DNA of 64,000 nt, from positions 1,674,001 through 1,738,000 of the forward strand of contig JAPEIS010000012.1 of NCBI GenBank assembly GCA_029531795.1. Direction: 5' to 3'. The translations under genes were made by a program, and so were the position numbers. The notes beneath the pieces were generated by a model. The model saw only the letters and a list, made by a program, of their open reading frames with translations. It had not been told where the DNA came from and ran no database searches. This stretch comes from Sclerotinia nivalis. Its lineage: Eukaryota; Ascomycota; Leotiomycetes; Helotiales; Sclerotiniaceae. Of this stretch, positions 48,747 through 61,911 are shown piece by piece (positions within the stretch are counted from its first letter, which is position 1; each line of letters begins with the position of its first letter).

Positions 48747-48867
48747 GGACGAAAAATATCACACACACATACACACTACGACCACCTTAATCTCATACTA
48801 ATTCGATCAAATCATAACGTGTATTCACACGATCGGTTACTGTAAGATCCGTGATCGTAACAATTTG

Positions 48868-49620
48868 ATTATATAATATCAAAGGATAATTTGTTAAACT
48901 TACTGATTATAAAAATCTATTGTAAATATTAGAAAAAACTTATAGAAACCAAAACAAGCAAATCAAGGCCCAGAAACTTTTGATCAATCTGAAATAGAGG
49001 AATCAATTGTTTCATATCTTCTATACTGAATTCCAAAGACTAGTATTGGAAACCGGGATGATCGATAACAATAGTACTCTAATTATCCTATTAAAACAAA
49101 TCCTATCGAATGAATTGAAGAACCAAATTGTTATTATCGAACTTTTTATAGATAATACTAATATATTTACTACTTTCGTATAAACATTAGAAAATCGTTA
49201 TCTATATTTGATAGAACTAATCAGTTTCAATTATAGCTCAATCGTTTTATTACTCTATACTATTATTCAAAACCTGAATTCTGTTAACCATATCTCCGCT
49301 TTGTTCTCGAATCCTACTATCCGATTTGCTGTTCCTGTTACAATTATACCTGCTAGAGATCCAATAGATTTTAGTTTCCAAAGATATACTAATAGATGCG
49401 AACAAAGGGAATGCTTTTATTGTGGATCTGCTGATTATTGTATAAAAGATTATTCGTTCTTAGATAATTGTTTTATACAAATTAGAACTAGTTTTATCAA
49501 TCTTGCTTTGCTGTCCTTTATTTTGTTCTCTATCCAGATTCAATCATATATTATATCATTATACAATCTGTCCCTTTCTGGCTTTCCGAATTCGGGAAAT
49601 GAAATCCGTTTGGTATAAAT
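48868..49620 (+). pseudogene. Gypsy-B gag, second part with zinc knuckle
   Basis: The gag frame resumes after the ATTTG duplication: FYTEFQRLVLETGMIDNN, ILSNELKNQIV and TLENRYLYL. A degenerate knuckle, CEQRECFYCGSADYC, follows near 49400. Several stops are present. Confidence 0.7.
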
Positions 49621-52600
49621 CGTTATTAAACGAAAGCTTTATATATATTATATTTATCTGTTGTTACAATTCGAGGTTTATCTTTTGTTGAAGAAACAAT
49701 CAATCAAATAAATCTAATGATATTGTTTGTTACTATTCTACCGATACCTGATCGATCCTGTTCTATTTATATTATGATGAATAACGGATACAAAAGATAT
49801 ACTTTCGTAAATCAAAATTGGATTGAAACTATTAAGCTTTTAATATACAAATTATCTGTTTTGTTTAAAGTTATTAGATTCGATAGGAAAATACTACCTG
49901 AAAACCGAATGGATCGTTATATTCTAATCGATTTGTAAATCAATGATTACTACGAAAAGAAATCAAAAATCTATATTACTGAATTAACTCATTATCCGAT
50001 TGTCCTGGGATTAGTATGATTAAAAAAGTACAATCCTTATATCGAATTCGCATTTAATATATTCTGATTCGATAACAAGTTCTATCGAAAATTCTGTAAT
50101 ACATTGTTGTAATTATTCTGTATGAAAGCGTTGCAGAATATCCTGAAGAAAGCCTGCCCGATATACCTGCTTTTCTGTCCGGATGTTCTTCAAAGCAAGG
50201 ACATTGTATTTGTATCAATGAAAGCCTGCACAGTGTATATTCGCTGCAATTATAAGATGTTCTAGATTATTATAAACCTGATTGACGATATTCTATTCCA
50301 GAGAAAAGACCCTGTCCCATCTGACCTGCCTAAGGAATTCCGATCCTGGATCGATGTATTCTCTTTGCGAAATATCGATAAATTGTTCCTGTATTGATTG
50401 TACGATTACGATATCTGTTTGAAGGAGGAAGCCAAATTATTATTTGGAGCTTTCTATTCCATATCCCGAAACGAATTTATTGTTTTGAAAGATTGATTAT
50501 CCGAGAATTTTTAAAAAGGATTCATTTATCCGAATTCGTTTACTTCGGTTTCGTTTATTTTATTCGTCAAGAAACCTGATGAAGGGTTACAATTCTATAT
50601 CGACTACTGAGCTTTGAATAATTTATCAACGAAAGATTGCTATTTGCTATTATTTACCAAAGAATCCTTGAACAATTTGAAGAAAATGAAGTTTTTTACA
50701 AAAATCGATATCATCTTTGTATTCAACAATATAAGGATTAAGGAAAAACAAGAACATCTAATTGTTTTCTGTATTTGTTTCGATTTGTTTGAGATCTTGA
50801 TTATATTTTTTGGATTGATTAATGTATTTATTACATTTTAATGTTTTATCAACGATACTTTGTGAAAGTATTTAGATATATTCTGTATTGCTTATTTAAA
50901 TGATATTCTGATTTATAGTAGAATCTGTTCTAAATATATCGTTTATATTCAAAAAGTTCTAGAAGCCTTAAAGAAGATTAATCTATATACAAATCTGAAA
51001 AAATACGATTTCTTGAAACCTGAAATCAAATTCCTGAGCTTTATTGTAGGCCGGGAAAGTATCCAAATGAACTCTGCAAAGATCAAAACGATTATCGAAT
51101 AAAAGATTCTGATCTATTTAATAGATATATAAATATTTATCGGGCTTGATAATTTCTATCAACGATTTATTTGTGGTTTTTTGTTTATTATATATCTATT
51201 GATTAATCTGATCCGAAAAAACATTCTGTTTGTTTAAAGTCCTGTTTATATAAAAGCTTTTTCCGTTTTGAAGATAATATTTACTAAAACATCAATCCTA
51301 GTTGTTTTCGATTGAGAAAAAAATATAATCGTAAAGATCGATATATCCGATTTCGTATCTACTGAAGTGTTGTTCTAATATGATAATATAGGAATCCTGA
51401 AACCTGTTGCGTATTTCTCGAAAAAGCATTCAATCGTTGAATATAATTATAAGATTTATAACAAAGAACTACTAATTATTATTTGATGTTTCGAGGAATG
51501 ATATTCAAAACTAAAGGAAACGCTGTTTTCGATCCAGATAATTACAGATTACAAGAATTTGGAGTATTTTACAATTACTAAATTATTGAACTATTATCAA
51601 GCTTGTTGATTTGAATTTCTATTTCGATTCAATTTCAAGATTACCTATCGATTAGATAAACAAGGAACTAAATCTGATATTCTAACCAGAAAATCAAAAG
51701 ATTTATCTAAAGAAAAAGATGAATACTTTCTATACCAAAATTAAACGATTTTGAAATCAGAAAACTTTGATTCTGTTCTATTCCCTACATCCATTTCTGT
51801 TTTCGTATTTGTCTCGTTTATACTTATCTTATCTGATCCAATAGATTCCCCAAGGAAAAGAATTCGTTTTGTAATCACTACCTATAATCAATCCTATTAA
51901 TTGTCGAAAGAATCTGATTCAATTTATCCAACCCCCAAATCTATCCTATCCGTCCCTAACTCCCCACCCATTTCTGACCTTTTGTTTATTCCTAAAACTC
52001 TACCGATCCCTGAATTACTATTTATTTCTATTACTCCGTCTGATCAACTCCCGATATCTATTATAATCCCTAATCTGTTATTCGAATCATCAAAAGAATT
52101 GAAAACTCTATTTACTGAAATATATATATCCAACCCTATATCTATATTTATTCTGAAGATCTTAATAAAGAAAACACCCAAACATCCCTGTATTACCCTA
52201 TCCGAATACATTGAAAATAATAACCTACTGTATTATCGCAAAAAGCTTTTCGTTCTTGATCACAATAACCTAAAAGCTGAACTGTTTTGCTTGATCTATA
52301 ATTCCTTTACCACAAATCATCTGTATTATACTTATATTTTCGAGCTCCTATCCCGAAACTATTATTAACCTGGATATTATAACTACATCAATTATTGGAT
52401 ATATAATTGTTATAATTACTATCGAACAATATCGAATTATAGAAAACAAAAAGGTATCCTCCGTTCGTTTTCGATCCTTCAACAAATATAAAGAGATATA
52501 TCGATCGATTTCATAATACATCTTTCGAAAAGTTTTAGTTACAATACGATATTTGTAGTAATCGATCGATTGATTAAAATAAAGTATTTTCTGCCTTGTT

Positions 52601-53600
52601 ATAGTATTTATAATTCCGAAAAAGTAGTCCGCTTGTTCCTGAAGTATATCTGAAAGCTACACAATTTATCATTGACGATTATATTCGATCGTAGTATTCA
52701 ATTTATATCTGATTTCTGGAAACACATTTGTAAACACCTGAATATAGTGTCGAAATTATCGATAACTTATCATTTAAAAACCGATGAACAAACTAAAAGA
52801 GCAAATGCTATATTCGAATAGTATCTCCAATCATACATTTCGTATCTACAGAACGATTGGTCTGAGTAATTATCGATTGCTGAATTTTCAATCAATTCTG
52901 CCTGGTCTGAAAGTTCCCATCTGATTTTGTTCTTTGTGAATTACGGTTATCATTTATATATAAAGTTTGAATTGTTTATCGTTATTAATCGTCCTAGTAT
53001 TCAGAATGCTGAAAAGTTTGTTAAGAAAATATTCCTAATCGTTGAATATTTGAAGATCGAATTGATTGTTAATCAAATTCGCTATACGAAAAATACCGAT
53101 ACTTATTATACTTCTATTTGCCATTACAATTCTAATGATTTGGTTTGGTTGAATATCAAAAATATCAAGACCCTAAAACCCCAGAAGAAACTAGATTGAA
53201 AGAATCTAAATCCGTTCCGGATCCTACGAACTATAGACATATATACTTACGAATTCGAACTATCTACCTCGATAAGAAATCATTTTGTATTCTATATGAA
53301 CTTATTATACTTCGTTTATAACGATTCTATTCCTAATCAATATAATCCACCCCTTCCTTCTATTGAAGTCGAAGGAATCGAATAATTCGAAATAAAGAAA
53401 GTTCTGAATTCCTACTGGAAGTGTTGCGATTGTAATAATTCTTGCCTGAAATATACTATCCGATGGATCGGTTACAACAAACCGATCGAAGAACCTGCTG
53501 ATTACCTGAACAACATTCGAAAGCTGATCCAGAATTACTATCGAAGATATTTGGATAAATCTAGTTTTCATAATTGCCTTAACGGAGTTCGGCCTTAAGG
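49621..53600 (+). pseudogene. Gypsy-B pol (protease, RT, RNase H, integrase, chromo-like)
   Basis: RT at about 50590-51110 shows MKFFTKIDIIFVFNNIRI, IIFFGLINVFITF and CIAYLNDILIYSR (YLND where YLDD is usual). RNase H at about 51330-51640 shows [20 protein letters not shown] and ITDYKNLEYF. The integrase zinc-binding and core regions fall at about 52180-52900. A chromo-like end is near 53400-53600 (WIGYNKPIEEPADYLNN). Stops occur in all parts, so it is inactive. Confidence 0.75.
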
Positions 53601-53610
53601 AAGGGAATAC

Positions 53611-53847
53611 TATCATAGAATCAAGGTCGGGCTACTAGATCGGTCCCTTTAGTAGATTTCACCTATCCGATCCAGTATCGAGCGGAACACGCTCAGTAAT
53701 CGTACCCTGTAAGAGCGCTAAGGCTCGGAGCCCTAATACACACAAATATATTTAAAGGAAACGTTCTTTCTATAGAAACATAACTCTTCGAACTATATCT
53801 TATCAATAAAAGTGATTTCTGTTATCCTATCTGCTGCCTCTGTAATA
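53611..53847 (+). repeat. Gypsy-B 3' LTR (LTR-B)
   Basis: 237 bp, aligned end to end with 37036-37272. The start has decayed from TGTCACGGGG to TATCATAGAA, all by C-to-T or G-to-A changes. The stem near 53717-53737 is partly kept. Confidence 0.85.
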
Positions 53848-53852
53848 AGTAT

Positions 53853-54600
53853 AACTTTTTATTTCTGCGTTTATCCATTTCTTTCTTGAATGATTTTCTT
53901 CGAATAATAGCATCCAGTTTTATCAAATCTCTATAGCTTTCATTCCTAACTTGATATCATCTTCCTTTGTTTCGCTTATAATTCTGATCTGAATAGTTTT
54001 GGAACTTCTTATTTCACTGATATTCGTAAAACCGATTATCGATCTTAATTACGAATTCTATCATTTCGTTAATATTTGTAGATTCAATACTTCTTACAAA
54101 TTTCAACTTTATATGATCTTTAAAACCGCAATGGAAATGACTTAGCAAAGTCTATTGATCCCATTCAATTTGATTAATATATCATCTGAATTTTGTAGTA
54201 TAATTGATCGCTACTTTGGTTTATTTTAAAACGAATAGTTTTTGTTCGATTATCTTGACTTCATCGATATCCCTAAATATTTATCCGATTTCTCTTTTGA
54301 ATCCTGTAAAATTTTCGAAAATGATTTGTATGATTATTATATAATGATCTTTAAACTTGATGAAATAATCTCTAAAATAAAGTTGAATCCATTTGACCAT
54401 TTTTTTACAAAGATAAAAGAAGATATACAGATTATAATTATCGGGAATTATAAATTTGGCAACGTTGAATTTGAAGTACATTTTGATTTGGAATAGAAAA
54501 GTTTCGAGTTCCTTTCGATTACTATAATACTTATCGGGCACTGCTACTTGTAAGGTTTCCGTGATCTGTATTGAGACGGGATCAGCATCTAGTAACTCGA
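53853..54600 (-). pseudogene. Gypsy-A gag
   Basis: The minus-strand segment at 54541-54281 begins PDKYYSNRKELETFLFQIKM and contains KMVKWIQLYFRDY, the capsid signature seen in fungal Gypsy gag. Stops follow. It continues on the far side of Gypsy-B at 37030. Confidence 0.75.
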
Positions 54601-54724
54601 TATTGCTATTGTTGTTGTTATTGTTGTTATTGTTTGAAGGAGTATTGATGATAGAATCTTGTAAAGATATAGTTCGAAGTGAGATATACCAAATCGATGT
54701 TTGAATTAGTAAAGGTGCTCAAAG

Positions 54725-55218
54725 TATTACATTGCTACAATCTTTTATTACTAAGAAATGATTAAAAGATTTATAGAAAGACTATAATGGTTTCTATTAA
54801 AGATTAAATAGAGGTTTGATGAAAATGAAAATATAATGATTGTATTGTATAATAATTATAATATTAAACTAATAATTATTCTTAAACACGAAACTCTACA
54901 AATAAAAGAATCCATCTTGTTTATATAGACCTTCGTACTTAAAGCCTTCAAAACCTCGAAAGATCCTGAACCTAGAATTCTGTTGGACCTACAATCTTAT
55001 CAGACCCACAATCTTATCGAACCTACAATCTTGTTGAACCTACAATCTTATTGGACCTTTCCTTTACATACATAATATACAGGATCCATTACATAACCTT
55101 TAGTACTAACATAACCTATACTCGTTTGTTTCTACAACCACCCTAATCTCGTACTAATTCGATCAAATCATAACGTGTATTCACACGATCAGTTATTATA
55201 AGATCCGTGATCGTAACA
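54725..55218 (-). repeat. Gypsy-A 5' LTR (LTR-A)
   Basis: 494 bp, matching 31742-32235 base for base in length. Nearly every difference that I compared is C-to-T or G-to-A, and this copy carries most of them. For example TGTTACGCC has become TATTACATT. Confidence 0.9.
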
Positions 55219-56016
55219 TATAGATCATTGTATAAAAGCAAAGGTTCGGAGAATTATTGAGAAGGAGTTGAAAATAACTGAAATGAATGATCGATTTAGT
55301 TGAAGAATAGTTTTTTTCGAGATTCGAGAGAATCCAGGGTTTTTGAATGATTATAAAATCGATATTGAATTCTAAGACAAGTTGAAAAGTGCTTTCGATA
55401 GCTTGAAAACTTTTGTTTAAATTGATTTGAAGAATATATATATTGTTGTATAGCATTTAGAAGGATTTCTTTATAATTGTTTGATATATTTTGTATACTT
55501 TGAAATTAGCTTTGTGTTTTCCTTTGCAATTAGTATATTTAATCATTAAATGCTGATAGGGTTTGCCTTTAGTTTGACAAATTAAATAAAAGTGATTGAT
55601 TGTAATATGATTGTTGTTATAAAGATTACAGGCTAAAGGTTTTTTGCAAAATGATTCGTTGTAGTCGAATCCTTGATATTTATTATATTGGAAGAAAAAG
55701 ATAGAAGAATAGAATCATTCGATTCTAATACTAATATCAGCAATATATAGTTTTTTTCGAATAGCTATCTTTGTTTCCTTTTGTATAGTAAATATAATAA
55801 CTATTGTTTCTTTTTGTTGATTAACTTTTTTGAAAACATTGATAAACCAATAAAAAATACTTATAAAAACAAAATTTAAATTAAAAATCTTAATTTCCTT
55901 TTTAATTAAATTTATACCTTTCAGACCTGAGAATTCCTTGATTGGAATTTTATAAATAATAACTTTATACTATAGTTTATTGATTTGTATTCTCTTTAAT
56001 TAAATAATTTGATTCC
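55219..56016 (-). pseudogene. LINE-A copy 2, endonuclease start and ORF1 end
   Basis: The minus-strand frame at 55456-55196 (MLYNNIYILQINLNKSFQAI..., LEFNIDFIIIQKPWILSN) aligns with the start of ORF2 in copy 1 at 18722. Its IIQKPW shows that the stop before EPW in copy 1 replaced a Gln codon (CAA to TAA). Upstream ORF1 sequence continues to 56016, where Gypsy-C interrupts it. The first bases, TATAG at 55219-55223, repeat 31737-31741. Confidence 0.8.
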
Positions 56017-56179
56017 TGTTACGGGTTCATCTCCCTTCACCTGCACATGATCATGTATGCCTTAGGCACACATGCATACATTCACTTCTATATAGTCAGA
56101 TCACCTTCTTGATCTTCTTCTCCTCCTTGTAGTACAACAATAAATCAAACCTATATATATCTTTTCCCTCACCGTGATA
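56017..56179 (+). repeat. Gypsy-C 5' LTR (LTR-C)
   Basis: 163 bp, TGTTACGGGTTC...CACCGTGATA. The same length as its partner at 62534 and less mutated. A purine or pyrimidine-rich tract and a TATATAG motif are visible inside. Confidence 0.85.
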
Positions 56180-56459
56180 GTTTGTATTATCTTTTCAAAG
56201 GTTCCGTCATTTTACAAAGTGATCTGGCCTTGCCAAATCATTTGTAGGTTTCTGTATCTGTTTTCAATTGTTTTTGTGTTGTTGTAATTCGTCTGTTTTT
56301 GTGTGATTGTATTTCTTATTTGTTTTTGTGCAGCTTCTGATCCTTGATTGCTTTTGTACGATTATATTTATTTGTAGGCTTCTATGTCTGTTTTTGATTG
56401 CTTTTGTGTAATTGCAAATTCTTTATCGATTACTTGGTGCAATTGTAATTCTTTTTACA

Positions 56460-57450
56460 ATGGCTTCTGGTTCTATATCCGTTGATAGTGCGATTCTTAT
56501 TTCTATCGAAGGAATTCGTATCGAAATCCAACGAGTCTTCAGTTAATGGCTTATTATTATACAAATCCTAACAGAATTGGATGCTCTAGTAACACCAAAC
56601 TTTGCTGCCAATCTTAACGAACAAATTGTTTATCTAAATTATGTTTTCTTTGTTATCGAAGATCGTTTTATTATTCAAGTTATTTATATTGTTATTTAAA
56701 CAAATAAGATCGAGGAATTCAAAACAGAAAACGTTGAGCTTCTTTGTATTTTAATTGACAAACAAGTTCAGTTAAACGTTGGTGGTATTGTTATTAACCA
56801 GAAATCGATCATTCTTTGCCAAACTCAGAAGGACTTATCCGTTTTTAAAAACGAAAAATCTAATATTCTTGTTCGATAAAAGAATTATCAATCCTGAAAA
56901 TTGGGTTTGCAATTTTGTTGAATAATCGATTTACAACTTTTTGTTTTCGAATAAAAGAAGATTACAATCTCCCTTCGAACTTTGATCATTAATGATTCGA
57001 ACCCCTGCACGATCGACGATGTTAATAGTTAGCAAAAGAAATTCTTTACTTGGAATCAGAATCTTCGTAACACTGAATATTATAACAAAAATTCTGGTAA
57101 AACATCTATTGCTGACAATGACCCTATAAACCTCGATACAATAAAACAAAAAGGACAACAGAAAAAGGATTCGCAAAATAAGAAAAAGAAATTTAATTCT
57201 ATAGTTTCTTATAATTATTATAATAAGATCGACTACCTTCAGATTGATTGTTATACTATTTATAATATCAATGGTAATCTTTTTTCTGGTAAACAAACTC
57301 CCATTAATATCTTTTCCAACCACAATACCGCTATCTTAATTAATCTAATCTTCAATCAATATATTACTGTTTCGGCTTTTCGAAACATCAATAAGTTTAA
57401 TAATAATCGTAATGGATTTCGAAAAGGATATACTAATAATTGGATACAAA
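56460..57450 (+). pseudogene. Gypsy-C gag
   Basis: Starts MASGSISVDSAILISIEGIR at 56460. A central helical region contains a CQTQKDLS segment. Near 57210 is SYNYYNKIDYLQIDCYTI, which reads as a CCHC zinc knuckle with the first two cysteines changed to Tyr (TGY to TAY, a G-to-A change). At least six stops. Confidence 0.65.
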
Positions 57451-60400
57451 ATTAACAATATCTGAATTAGGTATAATAGTAAGACTATATCGAGCCAAAG
57501 GAGATTGTTTTTATATTCAATTCAATCAAGGAAAGTCTCAAACAAGAAAAAGATTAACCTTTACAAAAAATCGCTCGTGGAAGAATACTAAAAACAAAAA
57601 GGTAAATCGAGAAATGAATAAAAATAAACTATTGCAATTCAACTCTATAAATAACAAATCTCTACTCGTTAAAACTACTATATTCCCTATATATGAAAAT
57701 CCCTTTACTATTACAAATCTCATTGATAATAGATATTCTAAAGAAATCTTTGCTAATCGTTCTTTTGCTTCCAAATATAATATTGAAATACAACTCTTAC
57801 CTTACCCTTACGAACTCCGATTTATTGATAAAAAAATCGTCGATAAAATTACAGAATATTTTATAATGGAAATTGCTATAAAGGATCACCATAAGTATTA
57901 GTCCTTTTACATTATCCAGCTTTCATTAAAGACATTATTAATCTTTGGCTTACTATAATTATAGCACCACAATCCTACTATCAATTGAATAAAAATGAAT
58001 TTAACATTCTCTTCAAACTATTATATTTCCAATTGCTTAATATATCATAATTCAAAACCAATTACCGTACTAACAATCTCATCTTCGATTAAAAAACAAA
58101 AGAATCTAGCAAAAATTACTTTACAACAAATTATTGATACTATTGAATCTTTAAATAAATTCCTTATCGATTTTGATATAAAAGCTAAATATATAATTTA
58201 TAAATACTATTCTTTATATATCGAGGATTGTCCAAAGAACAATATCGATTATTCATCTATTCAAATACTTTTTACTTTTAAAAGAACTTCTTATAAAAAA
58301 CCTTTTATTGAAAAGATACCAAATAAAAATTATATATTATAATCTAACGATTCTTCTATTGACCTCGAATTTCAATAAGATCTGATACTTGATATAAATC
58401 ATTATCGAACAAAATGCTACAAAGAACCAAATAATCAAACACAAATGATTCCCAATTATCTATATCCAAAATCGATCTTAAAGATTGCAGATCGATGTCA
58501 ACCTATTCATAATCCAAAAAACCATTTGCCCTTGTTTTCTATTAAGGAACTCCCTATACTTATTTACAAAAATATAAATCCAAATATAAATGATATTCAT
58601 TAATTACAAACTTTTAGCTTTGTTTTGTTTTATCAATAAAATAATATTCAGACTATCCGATTGATATAGAATGAATTAAATACTGTATAGAAAACTATTG
58701 AACAAAATCATCTACAACAAACTATATTATCCTCGACATTTACAGAAAAAGATTTTCGATCGATTTTATAAGAGTAAAACAATATAACAGAGATATTCTC
58801 TAGAACTCTATTGCAACTTCATAATTTTATATACGATTATTACAAGCTGCTCCATTTACAAAAGATCTCTGAAACTGATATCGACAAATTTTTAACTGGC
58901 AAATCTCCCCTTAGTGATGATCAAATACAATAAAGGCTTTCTATATAATTACAAAACAAATTTCTTGTTTTTCTTCTATATTATACAAATAAATTGCCAT
59001 TTCATCGAATCTGGGATCACAAAATTGAATTGATATCCAATAAAGAACCATCTTATTTCAAAAACCACTCTTTATCGCCAATGGAATTGATAATAGTATA
59101 CAAATAGCTTGATAATAATCTCTTTAAAGGGTTCATTCGGAAATCGAGATTACAATACGCTTCTCCTTTGTTATTGGCTATCAAGCCAAAAAGGAAAGTC
59201 CGTATTTGTCAAGATTATCGAGGATTAAATAATGTTACTATAAAGAATCGTTATTCATTATCTATCGTTTGCAAAATGTTGAATACTTTTTGCAATATAA
59301 AAATTTATATTAAATTTGATATCATTACAATATTCAATAAATTGCGAATTATCGAAAGGGATAAATGAAAAACTATATTCATTATTCGTTTTGGTTTTTT
59401 TGAATCTCTAATTATATCTTTCGATCTTTGTAATATATCTGCATTGTTTCAATATTATATCAATCATATACTTTTCAACGAGTTGGACAAATATTGCATT
59501 GTATATCTCGATGATATCCTAATCTATTCCGATAATCCTGTAAAGTATAAAGAGTATATCCGTTAAGTAATTCAAAAGTTAATAGATATTGGATTACAGA
59601 TTGATATTAACAAATACAAGTTCGAAATCACAAAAACAAAGTATTTGAATCTTATTATTACAACCGAAAATATCGAAATGGATCAAGAAAAAATCACAGC
59701 TATTATATCTTGGGAATTACCTTTATATATAAAGGATTTACAATAATTTCTTGATTTCGTTAATTTCTATTAATGTTTTATAAAAGATTTTTTAAAGATT
59801 TATCACTCTTTCAATAATCTCTTACAGAAGAATATTATATAGGATTGAATTACAGATTATATAAAGGTTTTTGATATTTTAAAAAGAGCTTTCATAATGA
59901 CGCCGGTTTTGGTATACTTTGATTACAAACGGAAAACTGTTTTGGAAACCGATACTTTCGATTAGACTTCAGAAGGAATTCTCTCGCAATACAATAATAA
60001 TAATGTTTTACATCTAATCGTTTACTTTTCATCTAAATATACAACAACAAAATACAATTATAAAATCTACAATAAAGAACTACTTGTTATTATCAAAACA
60101 ATAGAAAAATAATATCTAGAACTTCAAAACTTACAAAAGGAATTCGAGATTCTCATTGATTACAAGAACCTTGAATATTTTATAATTACAAAAACTTTCA
60201 ATCAACAACAAGTGCAATAATCTGAATTTCTATCTCAATATAATTTCTATATAATCTATCAACCAGGAAACAAAGCTATTCGATTAAATGTATTAAATAG
60301 AAAACATAAAGATCAATTATATTATTCTAATCCAAACAATGAATATCTAAAAAATCGAGAATATATTATCCTCCTTTAGGGCTGTTTTGACAACGACCTT

Positions 60401-61911
60401 TATAAGGATTTGATTGGGTATATCAATTTGATATTAGTGGAAACAATAATACCACTCCACGATCAACTAATTGATGCCTTAATCGATACAGTGTATACTA
60501 AATCCGATATTGCAGATCAACTTATCTCTACTCTTAACAACCCATCGATAACTAAATGGCCAAAAGAGTATCGTAAAACCTTCCGGATCATTATACAAGA
60601 TTGTTCAATTCAAAATAATAAAATTTATTACTAGGATAAAATTTGAATTCCATTAGACGATGAATTCAAACTCCAAATTATCTATCGAACTCATTCTTCT
60701 AGTTCTACCGGCCATTCTGATCGAACTAAAACGATCGATCTTGTTTCTTGTATATACTGGTAATCTAATATACATTTGGAGATCGCATTTTATATGAAAG
60801 CCTGCGAACTTTGTATTCGTACCAAATCGTCCAAATCGATACCTCCCGGATTTTTGAAACCATTGCCTGTCCCTTTTCATATGTAGTCTGATATCTCAAT
60901 CGACTATATTATACTGTTCCTAAATTGTATTCGTTATAATTCTACCTATAAATATATTTTGATGATAATTTGCAGGCTAACCAAAATGAGATATTTCATT
61001 GATACACGTATACTAACGATAAAGAAATTAATCGATGCTTTTATCAATCGTATCTATACGCTTTATGGACTTCCGGACAATATCATTTCTGATCGGGGAA
61101 TATAGTTCGTATTAGGATTCTGGTTACAATTTTCGGAACAATTGGGAATTACCTTAAAACATTCTTCAGTTTTTCATCCTCAAACAGATAGTCAGATTGA
61201 GCATATTAACTTGGTTTTGGAACAGTATTTACGAGCTTTTGTTAACTATCATCAAGATGATTGATTGGATTAACTACCCTTAACCGAATTTGTATCCAAT
61301 AATTTGGTTTTTGAAACAATTGATTACTCATTTTTCTTTGCTAATTACAGCTTTAATTTATACCTAAGCATTAAACCTAATAAACCTTATCCATTAGATA
61401 TAACTCTAATACAAAAACAGGAATTCTTTAAAAGTAATAGGATTGCAAATCGCATAGAATATATCTTGAAGCAATTTTATACTTTTATACAACAAACAAT
61501 TGCTACTTATAAGGATTATACTAATTATTACTATTCTGATTTATTTCGCTACACAACTAATCAGAAAATCTTTATTAATACCAAAAATATAAAGACTTTG
61601 TATAAAACAAAAAAGCTAGATAATAAATAAATCGACTTTTACAAGATTATCAAAGTTTATCCTCATATTTATCTTATTCAATTGCTTAAAAATATTAAAA
61701 TCTTTCCTATTTTCCATCATTCTCTTTTACTTCCAGTTTATACTAATCCTTACTTTCCGATTCAAACAACGATTAACGAATCAGAATCCCTAACTATACG
61801 GAACAGAATTTTGGAACAGGATGACAATAAAAATAAACCTGTTCAGAAATGGATATTTAAAGAAGTTCTAAATAATCATAATAAGGATGATTATCATTAT
61901 TTAATCAAATG
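57451..61911 (+). pseudogene. Gypsy-C pol (protease, RT, RNase H, integrase)
   Basis: A protease-like region at 57660-57900 reads NLIDNRYSKEIFANRSFASK. RT at 59168-59700 shows KVRICQDYRGLNNVTIKNRY, FGFFESLIISFDL and CIVYLDDILIYSD with an intact YLDD box. RNase H at 59930-60190 includes [20 protein letters not shown]. Integrase at 60690-61290 shows CELCIRTKSSK, DNIISDRG-stop-FVLGFW and HPQTDSQIEHINLVLEQYL. The chromo-like end (YHYLIKC) is cut at 61911 by a solo LTR-B and resumes after 62125 (KILIEYHHFHLEKLE). This is a chromovirus-type order. Confidence 0.8.

Larger units (their letters stand above)
42774..48775 (+). mobile_element. LINE-B copy 2, longer and more mutated
   Basis: About 6 kb with ORF1, ORF2, 3' UTR and a (CA)n-type tail (48759-48775). 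The target CTACGACCACCTT flanks it (42761-42773 and 48776-48788) and is shared with copy 1. Compared with copy 1 it has many more C-to-T and G-to-A changes and carries a solo mini-LTR at 48488-48633. Confidence 0.9.
37849..48862 (-). repeat. solo LTR-A inside Gypsy-B, split by two LINE-B copies
   Basis: LTR-A sequence occupies 37849-38190 and 48789-48862 with the duplication ATTTG on the outside (37844-37848 and 48863-48867). No Gypsy-A internal sequence is present, so it is a solo LTR left by LTR-LTR recombination. Its U3 carries the 35-bp type repeat (about 1.6 units, 38080-38132), unlike the 17-bp type in Gypsy-A. Confidence 0.85.
37036..53847 (+). mobile_element. Gypsy-B LTR retrotransposon (plus), split by a solo LTR-A
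   Basis: Two 237-bp LTRs (37036-37272 and 53611-53847) enclose plus-strand gag and pol. The target duplication is AGTAT (37031-37035 and 53848-53852). A purine tract, AAGGAAGGGAATAC, precedes the 3' LTR. The internal part is interrupted at 37849-48862. Removing that leaves about 5.8 kb, normal for Gypsy. The 5' LTR is GC-rich and the 3' LTR has many C-to-T and G-to-A changes. Confidence 0.9.
31742..55218 (-). mobile_element. Gypsy-A LTR retrotransposon (minus), split by Gypsy-B
   Basis: Two 494-bp LTRs (31742-32235 and 54725-55218) with TGTTAC...GTAACA ends enclose minus-strand gag and pol. The target duplication is TATAG (31737-31741 and 55219-55223). A TATA box, TATATA, just inside the LTR reads on the minus strand, and a polypurine tract sits at the minus-strand 3' LTR. 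Both agree with pol orientation. Inside, Gypsy-B is inserted with duplication AGTAT. Without it the element is about 6.7 kb, normal for Gypsy. Confidence 0.9.

Noticed and set aside
38191..48775. LINE-B copies as a tandem duplication of one element
   Set aside because: They differ in 5' truncation and in mutation load, and each has its own (CA)n tail and target copy, which fits two insertions better.
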